Source: Mageeibacillus sp. UBA1046
Lineage (GTDB): Bacteria; Bacillota; Clostridia; Saccharofermentanales; DTU023
Direction of reading: 5' to 3'
Assembly: GCA_002316595.1 (NCBI GenBank)
Contig: DCDV01000031.1
Coordinates: 1,866-31,797, forward strand
Length of the DNA: 29,932 nucleotides
The notes under the pieces were generated by a model. It was not told where the DNA came from. It searched no databases and saw nothing but the letters and a program-made list of their open reading frames with translations. Shown here piece after piece: positions 22,888 to 29,932 of this stretch (position 1 is the first letter of the stretch; every line of letters starts with the position of its first letter). The position numbers and the translations under genes were made by a program.

Positions 22888-25629
22888 TTACTTAGACGCA
22901 CCTTCAGATGCGCTTTCATCTTCAGCCCCGCCTTCATCTGCGCGTTTACTTTCATCTTCGGACGTGCCTTCATCTTTCGGGGCAATATCTTCTGACGAGC
23001 TTTCCGCTGCGGATACACTTTCCGCCCTGACAGATTCCGCAGATGAGGTATCTTCAAACTCTTTGTTGAGACGGCGAACCACTATCTTATCGTCTTCGAC
23101 ATCTACCACTGCTGCTTCTCCGGCTTTTATTACACCGTCGAGAAGGGCTTCTGAGAAACCATCTTCGACCACGGATTGAATGAGACGGCGCAGCGGTCTG
23201 GCACCATATTCCGGCTTATAGCCGTTCTTGGCCAGCCACTGCCTGGCAGCAGGAGTAATCTCAGTATGGATACCAAGGTCAGCTATTCTGGCGACTAAAT
23301 CTGTCAGCATAATGTCGACAATCTTTGCCAAAGCTTCTTCGTCAAGCATGTGGAAGAATACAATACTGTCCACTCTGTTGAGGAACTCGGGCTGGAAGGT
23401 CTTTCTCAACTCTTCCATGACGAGATCTTTTGCTTCCGCGTAGGTCTTGCCTCCGTACATAGGAGCCGATCTCTCTTCTTCATCATCAGCAGGAAGCCCG
23501 AAGCCTATTCTGCGGCCTTCAGCACCGGTAAGCATTCTGGCGCCGATATTGGAGGTCATGATAACAATTGTATTTCTGAAATTCACTGTGCGGCCCTGAC
23601 TGTCAGTAAGGCGTCCATCTTCAAGAATCTGGAGCAAGGCGTTAAAGACATCGGGATGTGCTTTTTCAATCTCGTCAAAGAGCACCACTGAGTATGGCTG
23701 ACGTCTGACTTTCTCAGTCAGCTGGCCGCCCTCATCATAGCCAACATAACCGGGGGGAGAGCCTATAAGCTTTGAAACATCGAATTTTTCCATATATTCG
23801 GACATATCCAGCCTGATCATATTGTCCTCTGAGCCAAACATCACTTCCGCCAGTGCTCTGGCCAGCTCAGTTTTTCCCACACCCGTAGTGCCCAGGAAAA
23901 TAAAACTGCCGGTTGGGCGGTTGGGATCTTTAAGTCCAAGCCTGCCGCGTCTGATAGCTTTAGCTACAGCAGTCACCGCCTCAGGCTGTCCGATTACTCT
24001 TTTTTCAAGTTCCGCTTCCAGGTTTTTCAGCCTTTCCTGTTCACTTTCTGTCAATCTAGTCACTGGAATCCCTGTCCAGCTGGACACGATTCCCGCAATT
24101 AGATCGCCGTGAAGTACCGGCCATTCTCCGCGCTCCATTTTCTCCGGCAATTTCTTCAGACTGTCCATTTGTTCCTTGAGCTCATCTTCACGCTGCTTAA
24201 GCTCAGCAGCTTCTTCGAATTTCTCTTCTTCAACTGCCTTTTGTTTCCTGTCCAGTAATTGCAAGAGTTCAGTCTCAGCTTCCTTCAAATCAGAAAGATC
24301 CGGAGATTGACTAAGTCTCAGTTTTGCAGCTGCTTCGTCAATCAGATCTATCGCTTTGTCAGGCAAGAAACGATCCTGAATATAGCGGGTGGAAAGCTTT
24401 ACTGCTTCTTCAATCGCTTCATCAGAAATTCTGACCTGGTGATGCTCCTCATAATGAGGCCGCAAGCCATAGAGAATTTGGACAGAATCTTCTTCACTAG
24501 GCTCTTCTACCATTATTGGCTGGAAACGCCTCTCCAAAGCGGAATCCTTCTCAATATATTTGCGATATTCATCAATCGTAGTTGCACCTATAACTTGCAT
24601 CTCTCCTCTGGCCAAAAGCGGTTTAAGAATATTTGAAGCATCGATTGAACCCTCAGAAGCTCCTGCTCCCACAATAGTATGAAGCTCATCGAAAAAGAGT
24701 ATTACATCGCCTTCACTGACGGCTTCGTCAATACCTTTCTTAAGCCTTTCCTCGAACTCTCCGCGATATTTTGCTCCCGCCAGCATTCCCGTCAGATCGA
24801 CGGAAACCAGGCGCTTGCCCATAAGCGGCGCAGGTACGTCTCCGCTGACAATCTTTTGAGCAAGTCCTTCAGCGATCGCGGTCTTGCCAACACCCGGCTC
24901 GCCAATAAGAACAGGATTATTCTTTGTGCGCCGGCAGAGTATCTGCTGAGCGCGAATAATCTCTTCATTGCGGCCGATAATTGGGTCAAATTTGCCTTCT
25001 TTCGCCATTTCTGTCAGATCGCGACTGAATTTATCCAGTGTGGGAGTTTTGCTCCTTTGTTTAGCAGTGCCGGCCGCTGCTGCATCTGCGGTTCCGGATG
25101 ACATTTCCGGCATTGCCCCGGGCATCGCTCTGCCAGCTTCTTCTGACTCCGGGGACAAGGATTCTTGTCTGGTCGCCAGGATCTGACTCATATTCTGGTA
25201 TAACTCGCGGCTGGAAATACCCGCAGCCTGCAGAATACGCACTGCGACACTTCCCCCTTCTCGTAAAATAGCAAGCAGGAGATACTCAGGTTCAATTACA
25301 TTTGAGCGCCTGGACTGAGCCTCGCGGGCGGCCAGATTAATCACCTGTCTGGTGCGAGGTGTCATCATATTGACCAGAGCATTTCCGTCCATGTTTTCCG
25401 GCAGATCTACATGTTCAGATGGTTCACGCTGAGCCAATTGGGAAAGATTCATCTCTAATTGCTCAGCGGAAAGGCCGGCCTCCTGCAGCACAGACGCTGC
25501 CAGACCATCCTCCTCAATTATTCCGGACAAAATATGTTCTGAACCTATATAATCAAGGCTATAGGATTTTGCTTTTTGCCAGGCGAAACCTAGCACAATT
25601 CCGGCTCTTCTAGAAAAACTAATCATCAT
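22888..25629 (-). CDS. clpC: ClpC-type AAA+ unfoldase with acidic C-terminal tail
   Basis: The 913-residue ATP-driven unfoldase is the Hsp100 partner of ClpP protease. In order: two Clp N-repeats (about 5-155), a linker, AAA-1 with Walker A GEPGVGKT (about 243-250), a UVR-like coiled middle region (EEEKFEEAAELKQRE), AAA-2 with GTTGVGKTELARALAE and the GSPPGYVGYDEGG pore loop, and the C-terminal D2-small domain. A further tail of about 55 residues is almost wholly Ser, Glu, Asp and Ala. The start is placed at ATG 25629, eight bases after AGAAGG. A GTG three codons upstream overlaps that site. As last gene of the ctsR operon it works with McsB, which marks substrates with phospho-arginine. Confidence 0.96.
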   Translation of the reverse strand: MMISFSRRAGIVLGFAWQKAKSYSLDYIGSEHILSGIIEEDGLAASVLQEAGLSAEQLEMNLSQLAQREPSEHVDLPENMDGNALVNMMTPRTRQVINLAAREAQSRRSNVIEPEYLLLAILREGGSVAVRILQAAGISSRELYQNMSQILATRQESLSPESEEAGRAMPGAMPEMSSGTADAAAAGTAKQRSKTPTLDKFSRDLTEMAKEGKFDPIIGRNEEIIRAQQILCRRTKNNPVLIGEPGVGKTAIAEGLAQKIVSGDVPAPLMGKRLVSVDLTGMLAGAKYRGEFEERLKKGIDEAVSEGDVILFFDELHTIVGAGASEGSIDASNILKPLLARGEMQVIGATTIDEYRKYIEKDSALERRFQPIMVEEPSEEDSVQILYGLRPHYEEHHQVRISDEAIEEAVKLSTRYIQDRFLPDKAIDLIDEAAAKLRLSQSPDLSDLKEAETELLQLLDRKQKAVEEEKFEEAAELKQREDELKEQMDSLKKLPEKMERGEWPVLHGDLIAGIVSSWTGIPVTRLTESEQERLKNLEAELEKRVIGQPEAVTAVAKAIRRGRLGLKDPNRPTGSFIFLGTTGVGKTELARALAEVMFGSEDNMIRLDMSEYMEKFDVSKLIGSPPGYVGYDEGGQLTEKVRRQPYSVVLFDEIEKAHPDVFNALLQILEDGRLTDSQGRTVNFRNTIVIMTSNIGARMLTGAEGRRIGFGLPADDEEERSAPMYGGKTYAEAKDLVMEELRKTFQPEFLNRVDSIVFFHMLDEEALAKIVDIMLTDLVARIADLGIHTEITPAARQWLAKNGYKPEYGARPLRRLIQSVVEDGFSEALLDGVIKAGEAAVVDVEDDKIVVRRLNKEFEDTSSAESVRAESVSAAESSSEDIAPKDEGTSEDESKRADEGGAEDESASEGASK

Positions 25630-25660
25630 ATTTTTCACCTTCTCTTAGTTAAATTTATTT

Positions 25661-25695
25661 GCGAACAAGGAATTGGTAAGACCATCACCGTTCGC
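25661..25695. promoter_or_regulatory. Stem-loop between mcsB and clpC
   Basis: GCGAAC (25661-25666) and GTTCGC (25690-25695) can pair across a 23-base loop that itself holds GGT/ACC complementarity. It lies in the AT-rich 95-bp gap before clpC and is not followed by a T-run on the minus strand. It may separate or stabilise the clpC part of the message. Confidence 0.3.
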
Positions 25696-25724
25696 GATAT
25701 ATTTATTTTTTATAATCTATATAT

Positions 25725-26774
25725 TTATCTGATGCGGCGGTTTGCGCCCTTTAGCTCATCTCGGATAAGCCTGGCGCGGCTCTCGTCTAATTCGCAGTCT
25801 ATTAGTTCTTTGCCGCTGATTTGCTGCAGGCTGGCATTACCAATATTTGTATCCACGCGGTTCAATGAAACCAGTGATAATCCGTCATTGATAAGGCCAA
25901 GGCTGACGCCAAGTCTGAGATCGGCCAGCAGATTGACTGCTTCTTCATAATTAATACGCCGGGCATTTTCCAATATGCCGCGGGCACGCCAAACTTTATC
26001 TTCCATTCCCAGCTTATCCGCCTGCAGAAGTTTACTGCGTGATTCCTCTTCTTTCTCAATCAGGTTTTCCACTAAATGTTGAAGATCACGGAGAATTTCC
26101 TCTTCTGACAGCCCTAAAGTAAGCTGATTGGAAACCTGGACTTTGTAGCCCATAACTTTACTGCCCTCGCCGCTGCTGCCGCGCACGGCATACCCGGCTT
26201 TGCTAAGCATGTCAGACATATACCTCATCCGATCCGTGCGGATCAGCCCCGGCAAAAAAAGCATTACAGATGCTCTGAGACCGGTACCGGTATTGGTTGG
26301 GCAGGCGGTGAGAAAGCCATAATCATCATTCCAGGCCATAGGAATTTTATCTTCCAGGCCATAGGTCAGATCAGTTGCTTCTTTATATGCTTTTGCCAGA
26401 TCAAGACCGGCGGACATAGCCTGAACTCTTATATGGTCTTCCTCCAGGATCATTATGCTAAGGTTTTCTTCCTTATTTATGATTAAGGTCTTGCCGCATC
26501 CCGGTTCCAGCATGCGCTTAGAAAGCAGATGTTTCTCAGCCAGAGCGAGTTTTTGCATTTTGCCCATCTCTTCCAGCCTGACAATGCTCCAGTTTGAGCG
26601 CGGTCTGCTGATATTAAGACTGAGAAAAGTATTCTCAATCAGTTTTTCCGTTTCTTTCTCCTGCTCAGGGTTCATGCGATTAGGAAAAGGCATATCTTCG
26701 AGGTTGCGGGCGATTCGTACCCGGGTGGATAGAACTGTTTCTTCTTTAGGTCCATTTTCAATATACCAGGCCAT
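25725..26774 (-). CDS. mcsB: Protein arginine kinase McsB
   Basis: The 349-residue kinase uses the guanidino kinase fold to phosphorylate arginines in proteins, tagging them for ClpC and inactivating CtsR. Conserved blocks are LSTRVRIARNLEDMPFPNRM (about 15-34), LEEDHIRVQ, CPTNTGTGLRASV with the active-site cysteine near residue 158, and GEGSKVMGYKVQVSNQ with probable catalytic E203. The C-terminal region normally holding the RDxxRA phospho-arginine sensor reads LDESRA (about 329-334), so the first arginine seems replaced by leucine. The start has AGGAGG and follows mcsA by 9 bp. The normal operon position supports the call. Confidence 0.94.
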   Translation of the reverse strand: MAWYIENGPKEETVLSTRVRIARNLEDMPFPNRMNPEQEKETEKLIENTFLSLNISRPRSNWSIVRLEEMGKMQKLALAEKHLLSKRMLEPGCGKTLIINKEENLSIMILEEDHIRVQAMSAGLDLAKAYKEATDLTYGLEDKIPMAWNDDYGFLTACPTNTGTGLRASVMLFLPGLIRTDRMRYMSDMLSKAGYAVRGSSGEGSKVMGYKVQVSNQLTLGLSEEEILRDLQHLVENLIEKEEESRSKLLQADKLGMEDKVWRARGILENARRINYEEAVNLLADLRLGVSLGLINDGLSLVSLNRVDTNIGNASLQQISGKELIDCELDESRARLIRDELKGANRRIR

Positions 26775-26783
26775 AACTTCCTC

Positions 26784-27386
26784 CTATGCTTCTTCCAGTC
26801 CTTGAATCTGATCTCTAAGCTTTGCCGCCCTGTTATAATCCTCTGCTTGTACAGCTTGTGACAGTTCCAGCTTTAAGGCAGTGAGTTTATCTTTAGGTTC
26901 AGCAGCCTTTACACCTGCATCTCCTGCACCTGCCGCAGGACTTTCACTCTGACTTGCCTCCTGAGAAGACTTGCGGAAGTCGGCTATTAAGCTCGGCCTG
27001 TGTCCCGTATGCCTTGTATCTCTCTGTACACGTTTCAGTACCTGTTCTATCCAGGGTCTAAAAGTCTCATAGCATGTGCTGCAGCCTAAAAGGCCGGTCT
27101 TCCTGAAATCCTCATAACGTTGACCGCAGACAGGACAAGCTTTTATCTGACGTTGCAGCTGACCTGGCTCTCTGCCGATATCTGAGCCAAACAGTGCCGG
27201 TGTTATAAGATCGTGGCTTGGCCAGCCCGGACTGAAGAAAGAATCAAACAGGGAAGGCATCATGCCGCCTTCTATTTGTAATTTTGCAGCGCAGCCGGGA
27301 CAAAGATTGAGATCTATCGTTTCACCATTGCGGGTCAGACGCATTTGGATATTCGCATCATTCATGTTGCATTGATCACATATCAT
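26784..27386 (-). CDS. mcsA: McsA, zinc-binding activator of McsB
   Basis: This 200-residue protein carries paired CxxC zinc motifs: CDQC at the N-terminus with CPGC about 25 residues on, then CPVCGQRYEDFRKTG followed by GCSTCYETF. A C-terminal UVR motif (LELSQAVQAEDYNRAAKLRDQI, about 172-193) is of the sort that contacts ClpC. McsA stimulates McsB kinase activity and takes part in CtsR release under stress. A linker of low complexity (Ser, Ala, Gly) separates the zinc part from the UVR motif. The ATG follows AGGAGGG, 12 bp after ctsR. Confidence 0.93.
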   Translation of the reverse strand: MICDQCNMNDANIQMRLTRNGETIDLNLCPGCAAKLQIEGGMMPSLFDSFFSPGWPSHDLITPALFGSDIGREPGQLQRQIKACPVCGQRYEDFRKTGLLGCSTCYETFRPWIEQVLKRVQRDTRHTGHRPSLIADFRKSSQEASQSESPAAGAGDAGVKAAEPKDKLTALKLELSQAVQAEDYNRAAKLRDQIQGLEEA

Positions 27387-27398
27387 AACTAAACCCTC

Positions 27399-27863
27399 CT
27401 AGACTAATGTAGCCAGCACGGCTAGCATATTTTGCAGAACCTTACTGCGTATCCGGTCTGCCAGCAATCTGTCCAAATCTTTGTAAACCAGATCAGACAT
27501 TGCTGCTTTAAAGATTTCCGCCAAAGGTTCATCAATCAATTCTGACCGCTGTAAGCTGGCTATTATCTGACAAGCCTGCTGTTGAGAAGTAGACTCAGGC
27601 ATCTCCTTAACAAGATTTAGAATCGCGAGGGCAGGTGAAGATGTATTGATCCTTCTGATCGTAATCGAGCCGCCGCCTCCGCGTCTGCTTTCGACCACGT
27701 AGCCATGACTGCTGGTAAAGCGCGTACTGAGCACATAGCTTATCTGCGAAGGTACTACTCTGATCTCCTGAGCCAATCTGTTGCGAGAGATCTCTACTGT
27801 GCCATCATGCTGATCAAGCAAATCATCAATCATGCGTTCTATGCGGTCGCTAATATTTGACAT
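27399..27863 (-). CDS. ctsR: CtsR, repressor of class III heat-shock genes
   Basis: The 154-residue dimeric repressor binds a heptad direct repeat upstream of clp genes. The winged helix-turn-helix includes NRLAQEIRVVPSQISYVLSTRF, and the wing is the glycine-rich heat-sensing loop SRRGGGGSITI (about 59-69). The C-terminal half is the helical dimerisation and McsB-responsive domain. AGGTG lies before the ATG. It is the first gene of the operon and is itself preceded by a matching operator at 28010-28026, so autoregulation is expected. Confidence 0.95.
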   Translation of the reverse strand: MSNISDRIERMIDDLLDQHDGTVEISRNRLAQEIRVVPSQISYVLSTRFTSSHGYVVESRRGGGGSITIRRINTSSPALAILNLVKEMPESTSQQQACQIIASLQRSELIDEPLAEIFKAAMSDLVYKDLDRLLADRIRSKVLQNMLAVLATLV

Positions 27864-28009
27864 TGTTTCACCTGCGTTCTTCTACAATACTATCTATTAA
27901 TCTGTTATTTCGTATCCCTGTATACGCCGATGCCCATCATACTGTCTGAAATTTTTGTTTACGCAACAAATAACGGCCATCAACTCAGGAGAAAGTCAAT
28001 TGTTTAGAC

Positions 28010-28026
28010 TTTGACTATCTTTGTCT
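28010..28026 (-). promoter_or_regulatory. CtsR operator
   Basis: On the minus strand the 17 bases read AGACAAA-GAT-AGTCAAA. The known CtsR site is RGTCAAA-NAN-RGTCAAA, so only one base differs. It begins four bases after the -10 box of the ctsR promoter and so covers the expected transcription start, a good position for repression. Confidence 0.85.
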
Positions 28027-28029
28027 TTA

Positions 28030-28058
28030 ATGATAACAGGAGGTACCTGTAAAGTCAA
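28030..28058 (-). promoter_or_regulatory. Sigma-A-type promoter of the ctsR operon
   Basis: TTGACT (28058-28053) and TATCAT (28035-28030) are separated by exactly 17 bases on the minus strand, each matching consensus at 5 of 6 positions. The spacer holds ACAGG and CCTGT as a short inverted repeat. The transcript would have a leader of about 160 bases before ctsR (27864 to about 28023), in which I see no gene or recognised riboswitch. Confidence 0.8.
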
Positions 28059-28091
28059 ACCGAATCACAAAAAGCGCAACAAAAAGTCTTT

Positions 28092-29255
28092 TTAATAATA
28101 GCGGTCGATTGTAATGAAGCAGTTTAAATCGGGATCCCGGGCTTTTATTTGATCTAAGATGTCTTGTCTTATCTCTTCTTCCGTTTTTGGATACGTATCG
28201 GGCACTTCCAGATCAAAAAAGAGAGTTGTGCCGTCTTCACCGTGCATCAGGCGAAAGTCATGCAGCTTAAAGTCCGAGGATATAGAGATAATGGTGCTGT
28301 GCACTTTTTCTTTGTAAGCGTCCAGCTTCGGATCGTCAGTAACCACAGGATCCAGGTGTATTATCAGATGAACACCGCTGCTGACGAAAACATCTCTTTC
28401 AATCCGGTCTATCAGTTCGTGACTGTCCAGAGTCTCTGAAATAGCATCAACTTCAACATGCACTGAAGCGAAAGTCTTGCCGGGACCATAGTCATGTGTC
28501 AGAAGATCATGCATTCCCAAAACACCGGGATAAGACAAAATCTTCTCCTCCAGCTGTGCGACCAGATCGTCAGGCGGAGCGCCCCCCAACAGAGAAGTGG
28601 CAGTCTCGCGCAGGATATTGAATCCTGACCAGAAGATGAATAATGAGACGAGAATTCCAATCCAGCCGTCAAGCAGCAGCCCGCTAAAGTGAGCAATCAA
28701 TGTGCCTGCCAGGACGGAGGCGGTAGTAATCGCGTCACCAAGGCTGTCCGCAGCAGTTGCGCGAAATACTTGCGAATTGATAAGCTTGCCTGTTTTCCTG
28801 TAACTTTGCCATTGCCACAGCTTAATCAGGATTGAGACGATTAAGATTCCGATAACAACATAGTCAAGTGCGATTTGCTTTGGATTAATTATTCTGGCAA
28901 TGGAAGTTTTTAATAGCTCCCAGGCCACAAGAATGATGATCAAGGCGACCATTGAGGAGGCAATATACTCAAAGCGGGCATGACCATAGGGATGTTTTTT
29001 ATCAGGGGGCTTGGCGGAAAGCCTAAAGGAGATGAGAGAGATTACCGAGGATATAGAATCTGTCGCATTGTTCCAGGCATCTGAAGTAATGGCAATACTG
29101 CCAGCGATAGTGCCGGCAGTAAACTTTATTGCTGCCAGGAACAAGTTGCTGAAAATGCCCAGACCGGACATTAGATTGCCGTAACCCCGCCTGACTTTTG
29201 GATCGTCGACTTGCTCATAATTCTTAATAAAAATTTTCGCTAATCTTTTTATCAT
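28092..29255 (-). CDS. Cation diffusion facilitator, probably Mn2+-type efflux transporter
   Basis: The 387-residue transporter has six predicted membrane helices (about residues 30-220) and a cytosolic metal-binding C-terminal domain. The metal site in helix 2 is SDAWNNATD, giving N62xxxD66 where zinc members have HxxxD. Helix 5 has D170xxxD174 in ADSLGD. This ND-DD combination resembles the manganese transporter MntE of streptococci. HPYGHARFEYIAS after helix 2 is a family landmark. The start overlaps nothing but lies one base after the maf stop with a weak ribosome site, implying coupled translation. The metal specificity is inference. Confidence 0.87.
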   Translation of the reverse strand: MIKRLAKIFIKNYEQVDDPKVRRGYGNLMSGLGIFSNLFLAAIKFTAGTIAGSIAITSDAWNNATDSISSVISLISFRLSAKPPDKKHPYGHARFEYIASSMVALIIILVAWELLKTSIARIINPKQIALDYVVIGILIVSILIKLWQWQSYRKTGKLINSQVFRATAADSLGDAITTASVLAGTLIAHFSGLLLDGWIGILVSLFIFWSGFNILRETATSLLGGAPPDDLVAQLEEKILSYPGVLGMHDLLTHDYGPGKTFASVHVEVDAISETLDSHELIDRIERDVFVSSGVHLIIHLDPVVTDDPKLDAYKEKVHSTIISISSDFKLHDFRLMHGEDGTTLFFDLEVPDTYPKTEEEIRQDILDQIKARDPDLNCFITIDRYY

Positions 29256-29256
29256 A

Positions 29257-29910
29257 TTATTCTCTGGAATTCAGACGATCCAGCAGGCGTGTGACACGCG
29301 ATAAGGGAAGTCCCATGACATTATAATAATCGCCCTTGATGCCGGAAACAAAAACAGCGCCCTGGTCCTGAATCCCATATGCGCCTGCCTTATCCATAGG
29401 CTCTCCGCTCTTCACGTAGTCCATAATTCTCTCTTCGAGGTTTTTATCCAAGGGAAGAAAGACCACCTCAGTTGTTGTTACAAAGCTCTCCTCGTAGGTT
29501 AATACATTATCAGACGAAACCGTCAGAGCGACAACTCCTGTATGGACAAGGTGAGTTCTGCCCGCCAGCTTACGCAGCATAGTCTCTGCCTCTTTCGGAT
29601 CGTGAGGTTTGCCGAGAATCTCATCTTCCAGGCAGACAATGGTGTCTGCTCCAAGGATGACGTACTCATTATCATCGCCTTCGACAAAAAATCCCGGCAA
29701 AGAACGTAGAGTCTGGACCGGATAGAGGTCTAAAGACGGGTGAGCCGGGAGAATTGCTTCGGCCTTGGCCAGTGCAAGATGCCTTACCAGTTCAGGATGC
29801 GCTGACACAGCAGGAGCAGAATCAAGCTCCTTTAACACTTGTTCCTGAATATGTTCTTCATCAACTTCCGCCGTATGGGTCCGGAAAGAATAACCACTGA
29901 GAGTCAGCAG
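29257..29910 (-). CDS. maf: Maf-family nucleotide pyrophosphatase, N-terminus missing
   Basis: Maf proteins hydrolyse non-canonical or excess nucleoside triphosphates (dTTP/UTP type) to monophosphates. Conserved blocks present are AEVDEE, RHLALAKAEA, ILGADTIVCLEDEILGKP, HTGVVAL, DKAGAYGIQDQGAVFVSGI and DYYNVMGLPL. The frame stays open and Maf-like upstream of the GTG at 29838: it reads LLTLSGYSFRTHTAEVDEE from 29910, which fits the normal segment after the SASPRR motif. It then hits an in-frame TAA at 29913-29911 that lies inside the outer arm of the terminal palindrome. So the SASPRR start of the protein is absent, and the break coincides with the palindrome, not with a natural gene boundary. 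Confidence 0.88.
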   Translation of the reverse strand: MLTLSGYSFRTHTAEVDEEHIQEQVLKELDSAPAVSAHPELVRHLALAKAEAILPAHPSLDLYPVQTLRSLPGFFVEGDDNEYVILGADTIVCLEDEILGKPHDPKEAETMLRKLAGRTHLVHTGVVALTVSSDNVLTYEESFVTTTEVVFLPLDKNLEERIMDYVKSGEPMDKAGAYGIQDQGAVFVSGIKGDYYNVMGLPLSRVTRLLDRLNSRE

Positions 29911-29932
29911 TTATTCTTTCCGGACCCATACG
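29872..29932. repeat. Terminal 23-bp-arm palindrome at the right edge
   Basis: Positions 29872-29894 and 29910-29932 are perfect reverse complements, around a 15-base loop that itself can form CTGA-GAG-TCAG. The inner arm and the loop are Maf coding sequence in frame. The outer arm repeats the inner arm backwards and destroys the maf frame. The palindrome ends exactly at the last base of the window. A fold-back chimera or assembly artefact is the simplest explanation. Confidence 0.85.

Noticed and set aside
29257..29838. Maf as a complete 193-residue protein starting at GTG 29838
   Set aside because: The frame upstream of that codon still encodes conserved Maf sequence (GYSFRTHTAEVDEE), so the true start lies further out and is lost at the palindrome.
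1..29932. CRISPR array, transposon, prophage or new defence system
   Set aside because: No spaced short-repeat series, transposase, integrase, phage gene or defence-type nuclease cluster was seen. Almost every frame belongs to a recognisable metabolic or housekeeping family.

Overview
The window reads as a fragment of a low-GC Gram-positive (Firmicutes, probably Clostridia-like) anaerobe that ferments amino acids. Three things suggest this: a ctsR-mcsA-mcsB-clpC operon with a recognisable CtsR operator, a V-type ATPase whose proteolipid keeps the Na+ ligands, and a complete-looking oxidative ornithine degradation cluster fed by arginine deiminase. I see no rRNA, tRNA, CRISPR array, transposase or phage gene. 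25 of the 26 genes are on the minus strand. Coding density is high: no gene-free stretch exceeds 300 bases, the largest being 10063-10323 and 27864-28091.

Layout, in minus-strand transcription order from the right end. (1) 29910-28092: maf (5' end lost at the window edge) and a cation diffusion facilitator. (2) 28058-22888: sigma-A-type promoter, CtsR operator, then ctsR, mcsA, mcsB and clpC. This is the protein-arginine-phosphorylation and Clp proteolysis stress operon. (3) 22808-20564: a plus-strand zinc-ribbon membrane protein and a divergent PlsC-like acyltransferase that also carries a zinc ribbon. A bidirectional terminator separates the plus gene from clpC. (4) 20453-11717: nine V-ATPase genes in the order G, I, K, E, C, F, A, B, D. 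(5) 11529-9142: arcA (arginine deiminase) and arcC (carbamate kinase), with no arcB between or near them. (6) 9028-1107: ord-ortA fusion, ortB, oraS, oraE, a MutL-type reactivase-like ATPase and orr. Together these would take L-ornithine to D-ornithine, to 2,4-diaminopentanoate, to 2-amino-4-oxopentanoate, and then by thiolysis to alanine and acetyl-CoA. (7) 934-1: alanine racemase, running off the left edge behind a 72-bp tandem repeat.

Read together, regions 4-6 look like a 20-kb same-strand energy module. Arginine is deiminated, and carbamate kinase yields ATP if an ornithine carbamoyltransferase exists elsewhere. Ornithine is oxidised for acetyl-CoA and reducing power, and the rotary ATPase couples ATP to a probable Na+ gradient. 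The most notable points are the fusion of 2,4-diaminopentanoate dehydrogenase with the small thiolase subunit OrtA, the intergenic repeats and stem-loops, a possible leader ORF ahead of arcA, and a 23-bp-arm palindrome at the right edge. That palindrome truncates maf and is probably a fold-back sequence artefact. I did not find evidence for a wholly new biological system.
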